From the NCBI GenBank assembly GCA_005784505.1, contig VCAZ01000005.1:5149001-5213000 (forward strand): a DNA stretch of 64,000 nucleotides. Direction: 5' to 3'. The stretch is from Bagarius yarrelli (Eukaryota; Chordata; Actinopteri; Siluriformes; Sisoridae). The position numbers were made by a program, and so were the translations under genes. The notes beneath the pieces were generated by a model. It worked only from the letters and a program-made list of their open reading frames with translations. It was not told the DNA's origin and made no database searches. Positions 24,300 through 36,700 of the stretch are shown here, piece after piece (the first letter of the stretch is position 1; each line of letters opens with the position of its first letter).

Positions 24300-26790
24300 A
24301 ATCAACAGTAAATAAGGCTTCAAGCGGTGATAACTGTTTATCCTTTACTGGATAAACACACACACACAGAATTGAATACTACCTCATGAATGTGCAGCAC
24401 CACTGTGCACTTTAAATAAGTGAATTGTTTCAGTTGTACTGTATTGTGTATTTGTTATTTTTTATTCTTTTAGTGGAAATAGGAAGAGAAGTGGGACTGG
24501 AAAGGACCCAAGCTGGGAATTAAACCCAGGTCACTGGAGCGCAACAACTTGCACATGTGGGTGCCGGCACCCACTACAACACAGCGGCGGCCGCAGTTTT
24601 AATCATGGTTTTACATTTCAGTGCACTATTGTTGTTCGTGTTGACAATAAAGACTATTAGTGTAGTGATGTAAGCTAGGAAAACCTGTTGGATGTCTGAT
24701 TTAGGAAATGGCTGGTTGTTAATTAGTGGTTGAAATTACTATTCTATCATATCTTGTCTATCATCTCTGAAATCAAAATCACTTGTTTAGTACAGAATAA
24801 AAGTGATTTACTGTGGCAAGCTTATGTTTTAATGAGTTTGGTAGAAGTCACAATTTAGAATATTACTTAGTTTGTGATATTTATTGTACTTACGTATGAG
24901 AAGCATTTGAGGAGCGCATGTGCTCCTTTTGAAAAAGAAACATTGAGCCCTGTGCAATTCTGTACCTTCAATCCTCCTCGAATTGCAACAAGCAAAACGC
25001 TTTTGTGAAAGGAAATTCAGCTCCAGACAAAAAAAAAAAAAAAAAAAACAACTCACACTGATTACACAACTGATTATTACTTTGAAGTTGAGTGCTACAG
25101 TGTGAGCGAGCACACGGGCATCACTTTTTTGCATCACTTTTCTGAATCAGCCTGCTCACACACACACAGAGACAGAATGTCCTCAGACTTAAAAGTAAGC
25201 CCGAAAGGAAAAACTGTAAATTAGGAGCATACGCTGTGGTAGCATTCTTCAGATCAATCAATGTAAACCAATCGTTCTGATCTACCGAACGCAAGAACAA
25301 ACTGTGTGTTAACTTTTTGAAGTTGTGTTGTTTGTTGGTTAACGCTCTGAGATCGCTTTTGTTTCGGGACATCAAAGTAACGGGAATAAAACTCTTGATT
25401 GCTTAAATGTAAAGGTATCACACGAATCTTCCCCTTCTTCCCTTTCAAGGAATGTGAACAGAACTTTCTTCCATATGAGCAGAATTTACTACACTGATAT
25501 TCCGGTATTGTGTAAATCACCCATTTGGAGGCGCGATAGACTGCCATGCTGTTCCATAATTTATGAGTGTCCCTACACGCTCCAGTAAATTGCTTAGAGA
25601 CGCTTATTCAGCTGGTTTAGTTAATTAGTTTGCTTATGGATAACGTGGGAGTGGTTTCTCATACTAATGAATTAATATGGCTCATTGTTTTAATTTGGCT
25701 TTTTTGGGTGATGGGAAACACCAGGGATGAAGCCTTTATTAAACTTGTTAGGAGATACGTAAAAAGATCTGTGTGGTGATGCTGCTTGTGCTCTTTTCAC
25801 TGGGATCCCCTCTGGAACCTCATAGTGATGTGGGGCCTCCACCAACAGATATAACCTTTAATTTTTGAATGAGGAAAACCAAGGGAGGTCCAGAGGGCTG
25901 CCCACCAATAAACTTGAACTAAGAGTCCCCTGTGGGCATGCATCATTGTGCGTTTAGTCAGATTCAGTCAGTCAGTTTCGAGTTTTAAATGAGGCTTTTT
26001 CCGGTTGTTGTCTGATGTCAACCAGGAGTTTGGCCTGGTAAGTGGATGGCAGGCTGGAGATGCCAAAGGCTTTTATAGTTAAAGCCAAAGCTTTATATGA
26101 GGTCAGATCAATGGATTTAGTAAAGCGTTTCATTCTTCTGGGAAAACAGGCTTATGTGGGACGAGCAGCCCGTCTTGAGAGGGATTAGGGTATTGGTTAG
26201 AAAACGCTTGACAGTAGTGGTGGGAATTGGGAAGCTCATAAAATTTAAGGATGACCAAGGGGGTACAGCCATGACAGAATTAGCCTGAGGCCAAGGCCTC
26301 CTTGTCATCTGAGCCATTGAGAATGCCTGCATTGTCCTTGTCACTCAAACCGGTTGGCCCATCGATAAAATGGGGGCCTTCTGAAGACATATCATCAATA
26401 GGAGACGGGTCACACTGATCGGCTCAGCTTAGCAAATCAGCAGCGTGGGACATCCCCAGGAGCGCACCACCACTGCTTTTTCCTCCACATGTGTCCGACC
26501 TGGCGGCTGGTGCTACCGATGTGCCCGACTTGATGCAGCTGAATGCTTCCGCACAGGTATAATAGGTGATTGTCTTCAGAAACATTTTATGTTCTGCTGT
26601 TTCAAAGTCTCCTTACATCCTTATTCCAATCATTAAGTTAAATAGTCTAAATGTATTTGTATGTATTTATATAGTCTCTGGAAGGAGCAGGACCAAGACA
26701 TGTCTGTCCATTCAGAATGTTGAGTCTGAAGATTATGATAGGCTCTCGAGGGAAAATTAGGTATTTATTTTTTTGTTCCAGTGTAAAATG
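24300..26790. other. Noncoding region upstream of the microsatellite cluster
   Basis: No recognisable gene. A tract near 24480-24600 with reversed tRNA-like wording (GGGAATTAAACCCAGGTCAC) could be a SINE fragment. A poly-A run lies at 25030-25048. An exon-like GC-richer piece ending in CCGCACAG|GTATAA near 26555 was seen but could not be assigned to any gene. Confidence 0.35.
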
Positions 26791-26793
26791 TTT

Positions 26794-27418
<625 letters not shown>

Positions 27419-27599
27419 TTAACCGAATAATCGAGCGAATACATTTATAACATTTGTTTGCTTATTTTTTTAATAAATGAAAAGATGTTTTTTTCCCCCT
27501 GTAGTTGGTGGCATAGCATAGCTAACAAAAACGTAAAAAATCGTATAAATTCTGGGATCTTTTACCTAAATTGTTTACACAATTGACGTAATCGAAACA

Positions 27600-27730
27600 G
27601 ATCTGAAGTGGTTTTACAGTCCCTACATTTGTGCACTACTTAGTGTATAAATGAACGGCTTTGCGGCCTGGTCTAGTGCACTTTGTTTATATAGGGGAGA
27701 GGTTTGGGATCCCTCGACACAGCGGAGAAC
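27600..27730 (+). promoter_or_regulatory. Probable spg7 core promoter and 5' UTR
   Basis: The 130 bases before the spg7 start codon carry a TATA-like stretch (GTTTATATAGG near 27684-27694) about 40 bases before the ATG. The start codon itself overlaps a YY1-type ATGGCGGC. The microsatellite cluster ends only about 310 bases upstream of the ATG, so the proximal promoter is short unless elements lie in intron 1, where two CCAAT boxes occur near 28120 and 28293. The transcription start is not determinable here. Confidence 0.4.
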
Positions 27731-30700
27731 ATGGCGGCGCTGCTGCAACATGGAGGCCGCTACAGTAAACACTTCAGCACCGGGCGTGTTTACGCGCTGT
27801 CCTTCCGGAGTTTTGATTTACACTGTGGCAAAAACAAAACACTTTTTAGTAGCAGTTTAGGGAAGATGACAAAATGCAGTAAGTGCTTGGAATGGCGGAT
27901 TATGGTGCAGTCCAGGCGGGGTGTCAAGTCACAACTCATTCAGGTCAGTTAAGTAATGACTACAGTTTAATAATAATAATGTCATAATGTTTTTTATCGA
28001 AATACAGTAACGTAAGATTTTTTAATGTTATATTGGCTTGTTTTCTTCGTAAAAACATTCAAACATTTGACTTAATAATAAGACTGACAGCAAGGCTCCT
28101 GATTGACGTTTAAAACGACCAATCACAAGCCGTTTTGTTTAGCGTTATATTTAGGGGAGTTAAAATATAGCGTAGATCATTCGCCTGAAAGTCATGCAAA
28201 TGAATGAGTCTATACCGTGACCTTATTATAACCGCTCAAAACCGAGACACGCACACAAACATACACGTTTTCTAGCATCCGGTAGAATCCAACCAATCAG
28301 AAGCATTTCCGGTTTTGCGTGCCAAATGTGTCAGGCGTACAGCCATCAAGTAGATCTGATCACAGGCAGTGTTAATAAGCATGTTACTAGTAAAAAATAC
28401 TATTTACTTATTGCCAGGGAAAGTAACTGTTGTGTACTTTTAAAAAAAAAAAATCTTTAAATATATTTAATAACTTTGATGCCCCTGTGCTTGTGTGGGT
28501 TTATTCTGGGTTCTCTGGTTTCCTCCCACAGCCCAAAAACATGTATGCTAATTTGATCGGTGGTTCTAAATTGCTTATGGGAGTTAGATTGAGTGTGTAA
28601 GTGTGTGTGGCCCTGTGACAGACCGGTGACCTGTCCCGGGTGTCCCCCTGTTGCCATTCGCCCTTTCAGGGACGGCTGGGATAGACTCCAGCAGATCCCT
28701 GTGACCCCAAATTAGGGAATAAGTGGGTATAAAAGATAAATGCTTATCTAAACTTGGATGCCCATAATATTAAATAGGTTAAATAAATGAAACAGACACA
28801 AAGTAGAATAAATTATTATTATAAAACATTACAGACTATTGTAATATTGTAATGTCATGTGATGATGTGAGGTGACTCGTTAGACTAGAATTACTTGCCA
28901 ATGATGTGGAGAGACTTTCTTCTTGGTTATAAGTTACACGTTACATAAACAGTGTTGTCTTTTACCTCGTTAATGGAAAAGTAGTGTTTATACCTCCAGT
29001 TTGAGAAAACGTCCTTTAAACTCAATGGACTTGCCAATACTCTGACTCCTGTAGTACGTCAGAATGTCATTCATTCCAGCTGTAACCATACTATAGAGTA
29101 CGTACTTTTGGGAGGTACGTAAGTTACGTTGTGTGCTACTGCATGTGTGTGTGTTTGTGACCACCCGCACTACTCTCTGCCTCTGATTAGCAAACAATTT
29201 CCTTGACCTAAATCATCATCAGTTACACACAAACACACACACACACACACAGACCTCACCTCACCACACACAGACCTCACCACACACAGACCTCACCTCA
29301 CCCCACACACACCAGAGAAAAAACCTGTGGCTTTATATGGTGAATAGAGTGTGCACAGATGAAAAGCGAGCTCAATTAGATTATTACGTATTTAAATAGT
29401 AAAGCGGATTTTATTGTTGGTAACAGTGATGACATATAATTATGTTGATCATTTTTCACTGAAAAAAGTATTTGTTTTAGTATCGCCATTTATTTCTAAG
29501 GCCGTTATTTCTATAACTGATCACAGGCCCCATTAAATCAGTATAATCAATCGCAAAAATGGAAATTCATTGAAATACTATTGATTCCAAATATTTGCAG
29601 AAAATCGACGATCGCTCTGCTTTAATCTGTAACTGAGACTAATCCATTGTTTACGACTACTAGTAAAGTTCTGTGTATCTTAATTAAATAACGGGTTTTT
29701 ATTTATTTTACAGCAAATGCTGAACCGATCCCTAAGTCCAACATTCCAAGAACAAAGCAATTGGATCTACAGACACCGTTTGCTCACGGATCCAGTGGGA
29801 CTGTGGCAGAGTCTTGGTAAGTAATATATGAAACAGCTGCATTTAGTTACTGGTCAGTGTACAAAAGCAAGGGAACTGCAATAAAAACAGAACCAGCCAA
29901 GTGAAGATAATGGAACTGCATTTATATCGTTTAGTTTTTAATAATAGTTAAAAGTGACCACAGCAAGACAGTGTATCAATAACTGTAGACACCCACATAG
30001 AAGCACACAGTTGTCTGCGTATGTTGTAGCATTATTATTGTCCTTTACTATAAGTAAAAGGTCCAAACACTGTTCCAGCATGATAGTACCCCTACTCACA
30101 AAGTCCCTGAGCTCCATGAAGACATGCTGTGTTGTGGATGAAGTCGAAGAACTCCAGACCCAACATCTGATCTCAAATTCACACAGTCACACTCTATTTA
30201 TTCTGGTGGAAAGCTTTTGTAGAGGTCTGGAGGTTGGAGGTTGGAGGTTATGGGAATGAAAGTAAGACCAAACCAGGGTTTCATTTTCTATTCTGTTCGA
30301 TTTGGTTGTCTGGGACAATTGTTTTTTTTTACTCGTCGCTATAGTTTTGCTTGTAATTGTAATTGTTTTCGTTGTCCTATCCTTATAGTCTATTTCTATT
30401 ATTTGAATCACTGATTTCCTGTCACATCATGCGATAATTATGCAGTTCCAACTCCCCATAAAGCACACTACCTTATAACATTTCATTGAGACATATCGCT
30501 GTCTCTCTTTTAATCATTAATTACATTTCCGTTATAGCATCGCTGTCTCTCTTTAATCATTAATTACATTTCCGTTATAGCATCGCTGTCTCTCTTTAAT
30601 CATTAATTACATTTCTGTTATAGCATCGCTGTCTCTCTTTAATCATTAATTACATTTCCGTTATAGTATCGCTGTCTCTCTTTTAATCATTAATTACATT

Positions 30701-33700
30701 TCTGTTATGTATCGCTGTCTCTCTTTTAATCATTAATTACATTTCTGTTATAGTATCGCTGTCTCTCTTTTAATCATTAATTACATTTCTGTTATAGCAT
30801 CGCTGTCTCTCTTTAATCATTAATTACATTTCCGTTATAGTATCGCTGTCTCTCTTTTAATCATTAATTACATTTCCGTTATAGTTATCGCTGTCTCTCT
30901 TTTAATCATTAATTACATTTCCGTTATAGCATCGCTGTCTCTCTTTTAATCATTAATTACATTTCTGTTATAGTATCGCTGTCTCTCTTTAAATCATTAA
31001 TTACATTTCCGTTATAGCATCGCTGTCTCTCTTTTAATCATTAATTACATTTCTGTATAGTATCGCTGTCTCTCTTTTTAAATCATTAATTACATTTCTG
31101 TTATAGTAAGCGCTGTCTCTCTTTTAATCATTAATTACATTTCCGTTAGTTCATAGTATCGCTGTCTCTCTTTTAATCATTAATTACATTTCCGTTATAG
31201 TATCGTTGTCCTCTCTTTTAATCATTAATTACATTGCCGTTCGGTTATAGCATCGCTGTCTCTCTTTAATCATTTAATTACATTTCCGTTATAGTATCGC
31301 TGTCTCTCTTTTAATCAGTATACATTTCGTTTATAGTAGCGCTTCTCGCTTTTAATCATAATTACATTTCGTTATAGCATCGCTGTCTCTCTTTAATCAT
31401 TAATTACATTTCTGTAATAGTATCGCTGTCTCTCTTTTAATCATTAATTACATTTTCCGTAAGTATCGCTGTCTCTCTTTTATCATTAATACATTTCGTG
31501 ATAGTATCGCTGTCTCTCTTTTAATCATTAATTACATTTCTGTTATAGCATCGCTGTCTCTCTTTTAATCATTAATTACATTTCGTTATAGTATCGCTGT
31601 CTCTCTTTTAATCATTAATTACATTTCGTTATAGTATCGCTGTCTCTCTTTTAATCATTAATTACATTTCTTTATAGTATCGCTGTCTCTCTTTTAATCA
31701 TTAATTACATTTCCGTTATAGTATCGCTGTCTCTCTTTAATCATTAATTACATTTCCGTTATAGTATCGCTGTCTCTCTTTTAATCATTAATTACATTTC
31801 TGTTATAGTATCGCTTGCTCTTTTTAAAATCATTAATTAATTTCCGTTATAGTATCGCTGTCTCTCTTTAATCATAATTACATTTCTGTTATAGTTGTCG
31901 CTGTCTCTCTTTTAATCATATTACATTTTCCGTTATAGTATCGCTGTCTCTCTTTAATCATTAATTACATTTTGTTATAGTATCGCTGTCTCTCTTTAAT
32001 CATTAATACATTTCTGTACGCTATTTCTTTCGTTATAGCATCGCTGTCTCTCTTTTAATCATTAATTAATTTCGTTTATAGTTCGCTGTCTCTCTCTTTA
32101 ATCATTAATTACATTTCTGTTAAGTATCGTTATAGATCGCTGTCTCTCTTTTAATCATTAATTACATTTCCGTTATAGTATCGCTGTCTCTCTTTTAATC
32201 ATTAATTACATTTCCGTTATAGTATCGCTGTCTCTCTTTAATCATTAATTACATTTCCGTTATAGTATCGCTGTCTCTCTTTTAATCATTAATTACATTT
32301 CCGTTATAGTATCGCTTCTCTCTTTTATTCATTAATTACATTTCGTTTATAGTATCGCTGTCTCTCTTTTTAAATCATTAATTACATTTCCGTTATAGAT
32401 CGCTGTCTCTCTTTTAATCATTAATTACATTTCCGTTATAGCATCGCTGTCTCTCTTTTAATCATTAATTACATTTCCGTTATAGTATCGCTGTCTCTCT
32501 TTTAATCATTAATTACATTTCTGTTATAGTATCGCTGTCTCTTCTTTTTAATCATTAATTACATTTCCGTTATAGCATCGCTGTCTCTCTTTAATCATTA
32601 ATTACATTTCTGTTATAGCATCGCTGTCTCTCTTTAATCATTAATTACATTTCCGTTTCTGTTATAGCATCGCTGTCCCTCTCTTTTAATCATTATTACA
32701 TTTCTGTTTATAGTATCGCTGTCTCTCTTTTAATCATTAATTACATTTCCGTTATAGTATCGCTGTCTCTCTTTTAATCATTAATTACATTTCCGTTATA
32801 GCATCGCTGTCTCTCTTTTAATCATTAATTACATTTCCGTTATAGTATCGCTGTCTCTCTTTTAATCATTAATTACATTTCTGTTATAGTATCGCTGTCT
32901 CTCTTTTAATCATTAATTACATTTCCGGTATAGTATCGCTGTCTCTCTTTTAAATCATTAATTTACATTTCAGTTTATAGTCATCGCTGTCTCTCTTTTA
33001 ATCATTAATTACATTTCCGTTATAGTACGCTGTCTCTCTTTATCGCGTCCGTCTCTCTTTAATCATTAATTACATTTCTGTTATAGCATCGCTGTCTCTC
33101 TTTAATCATTAATGTTACATTTCCGTTATAGCATCGCTGTCTCTCTTTAATCATTAATTAACAATTTTACTGTTATATATCGTGTCTCCTTTATCATTAA
33201 TTAATTTCCGCTGTCTCTCTTTTCAAATCATTAATAATCATTATCCTGTTATAGTATCGCTGTCTCTCTTTAATCATTAATTACATTTCTTTTATAGTAT
33301 CGCTGTCTCTCTTTAATCATTAATTACATTTCCGTTATAGCATCGCTGTCTCTCTTTTTAATCATTATTACATTTCTGTTATAGTATCGCTGTCTCTCTT
33401 TTAATTCACTGAATTACATTTTCCGTTATAGCATCGCTGTCTCTCTTTAATCATTAATTACATTTCCGTTATAGTATCGCTGTCTCTCTTTTATCATTAA
33501 TTACATTTCTTCCGTTATAGTATCGCTGTCTCTCTTTTAATCATAATTACATTTCGTTAATCATTCGAGTATCGCTGTCTCTCTTTTAATCATTAATTAC
33601 ATTTCACATCGTGTTTATAGTATCGCTGTCTCTCTTTAATCATTAATTACATTCCGTTATAGTTATCGCGTCTCTCTTTTAATCATTAATTACATTTCGT

Positions 33701-36700
33701 TATAGTATCGCTGTCTCTCTTTTAATTCCGTTATAGTATCGCTGTCTCTATTCATTCCCGTGATAGTATCGTGTGTGTCTCTCTTTTAATCATTAATTAC
33801 ATTTCCGTTATAGTATCGCTGTCTCTCTTTTAATCAAATTACAGTTTCCGTTATAGATCGCTGTTATAGTCGCTCTTCTTTAATCATTAAGTACATTTAA
33901 GTTATAGTTATAGCCGCTGTCTCTCTTTTAATCATCATAATTACATTTCCGTTATAGTATCGCTGTCTCTCTTTTAAATCATTAATTACATTTCCGTTAT
34001 AGTATCGCTGTCTCTCTTTTAATCATTAATTACATTTCTTTAATTACGTTATAGTATCGCTGTCTCTCTTTAATCATTAATTACATTTCTGTAATAGCAT
34101 CGCTGTCTCTCTTTTAATCATTAATTACATTTCGTTATAGCATCGCTGTCTCTCTTTTAATCATTAATTACATTTCTGTTATAGTATCGCTGTCTCTCTT
34201 TTAATCATTAATTACATTTCCGTTATAGCATCGCTGTCTCTCTTTTAATCATTAATTACATACATTTCCGTTTTTTATTCAGTATAGTATCGCTGTCCTC
34301 TCTTTTAATCATTAATTACATTTTCCGTTATAGTATCGCTGTCTCTCTTTTAATCATTAATTACATTTCTGTTATAGTATCGCTGTCTCTCTTTTAATCA
34401 TTAATTACATTTCCGTTATAGTATCGCTGTCTCTCTTTTAATCATTAATTACATTTCCGTTATAGTATCGCTGTCTCTCTTTTAAATCATTAAATTACAT
34501 TTCTGTTATAAGCATCTTTTCCTTATAGCTGTCTCTCTTTTAATCATTAATTACATTGTCCGTTATAGTATCGCTTGTCTCTCTTTTAAATTTAATTTAA
34601 TTACATTTCCGTTATTAGTAAAAAAAAAAAAACATCGCTGTCTCTCTTTTAATCATAAGTACATTCTGTTATAGTCGGCCTGTCTCTTTTAATCATAATT
34701 AATTTCGTTATAGTACGCTGTCTCTCTTTTAATCTTAATTACATTTCTGTATAGTATCGCGTCTCTCTTTTAATCTAATTCTTTCCGTTATAGTATCGCT
34801 GTCTCTCTTTTATCATAATTACATTTCCGTTATAGCAATCGCTGTCTCTCTTTCATTAATTACATTAATAATCTGTCCTCTTTTAATCATTTACATTTCC
34901 GTATAGTATCGCTGTCTCTCTTTTAATCATTAATTACATTTTCCGTATAGTAATCAGCTGTCTCTCTCTTTTAATCATTAATTACATTTCCGTTATAGTA
35001 TCGCTGTCTCTCTTTAATCATTAATTACATTTTATGTTATAGTATCGCTGTCTCTCTTTTAATCATTAATTACATTTCCGTTATAGCATCGCTGTCTCTC
35101 TTTTAATCATTAATTACATTTCTGTTATAGTATCGCTGTCTCTCTTTTAATCATTAATTACATTTCCGTTATAGCATCGCTGTCTCTCTTTAATCATTAA
35201 TTACATTTCTGTTATAGTATCGCTGTCTCTCTTTTAATCATTAATTACATTTCCGTTATAGCATCGCTGTCTCTCTTTTAATCATTAATTACATTTCTGT
35301 TATAGTATCGCTGTCTCTCTTTTAATCATTATTACATTTTCTGTTATATAATTAACAGTTATCGCTGTCTCTCTTTTAATCATTAATTATAGCATTTCTG
35401 TAATATTAGCATCGCTGTCTCTCTTTAAATCATTAATTACATTTCCGTTATCGTATCGCTGTTCTCTCCAAAAATTTAATCATTAATTACATTTCCGTTA
35501 TAGTATCGCTGTCTCTCTTTTAATCATTAATTATAATCATTAATTACATTTCTGTTATAGTATCGCTGTCTCTCTTTTAATCATTAATTACATTTGCGTT
35601 ATAGTATCGCTTCTCTTTTAACATTAATTTCCGTCTTCTCTTAATTATTTCATTAACTTTAATAATACATTTCGTATCGCTTTCTCTTTTAATCATTTCA
35701 TTCATAGTTCCTCTCTTTAATCATTATTACATTTCATCGCTGTCTCTCTTTTAATCTTAATCGCATTACATTTCTGTTATAGTATCGCTGTCTCTCTTTA
35801 ATCATTAATGATAATCATTAATTACATTTCCGTTATAGCATCGCTGTCTCTCTTTTAATCATTAATTACATTTCTTTCGTTATAGTATCGCTGTCTCTCT
35901 TTTAATCATAATTACATTTCTGTTTTATAGCAATCGCTGTCTCCTTTTTAATCATTAATTACATTTCTGTTATAGTAATCGCTGTGTCTCTCTTTTATCA
36001 TTATTACATTTCCGTTTATAGCATCGCTGTCTCTCTTTTAATCATTAATTACATTTCTCTGTTATAGCATCGCTGTCTCTTCTCTTTTAATCATTATATT
36101 ACATTTACATCGTGTTATAGTATCCGATGTCCTCTCTCTTTTTTTTTAAAAAAGTACTTATTTCCGTTAATCATTAATTACATTTCTGTTATAGCATCGC
36201 TGTCTCTCTTTTAATCATTAATTACATTTCTGTTATAGCTATAGCTCGTCTCTCTTTAATCTCATTATTACCTTTCTGTAAGCATCGCTGTCTCTCTTTT
36301 TTAATCATTAATTACATTTCCGTTTATAGTATCGCTGTCTCTTCTTTTAATCATTAATTACATTCCGTTTATATATCGCTGTCTCTCTTTTAATCATTAA
36401 TTAACATTTTCGTTTAGTACGCTCGTGTCTCTCTTTTAATCATTAATTTACATTTCCGTTATTCGCTCTCTTTTAATCATTAATACATTTCGTTATAGTA
36501 TCGCTGTCTCTCTTTTATCATTAATTTTGTTATAGCATCGCTGTCTCTCTTTAATCATTAATGATAATCATTAATTACATTTCGGTTATAGCATCGCTGT
36601 CTCTCTTTAATCATTAATTACATTTCTGTATATCGCGTCTCTGTCTCTCCTTTTAATCATTATTACATTCCGTTATAGTATCGTGTCCTATTTTAATCAT

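Noticed and set aside
26445..26636. Exon-like GC-richer piece with frame and donor CCGCACAG|GTATAA
   Set aside because: No family resemblance in any frame and no matching partner exon; left unassigned.
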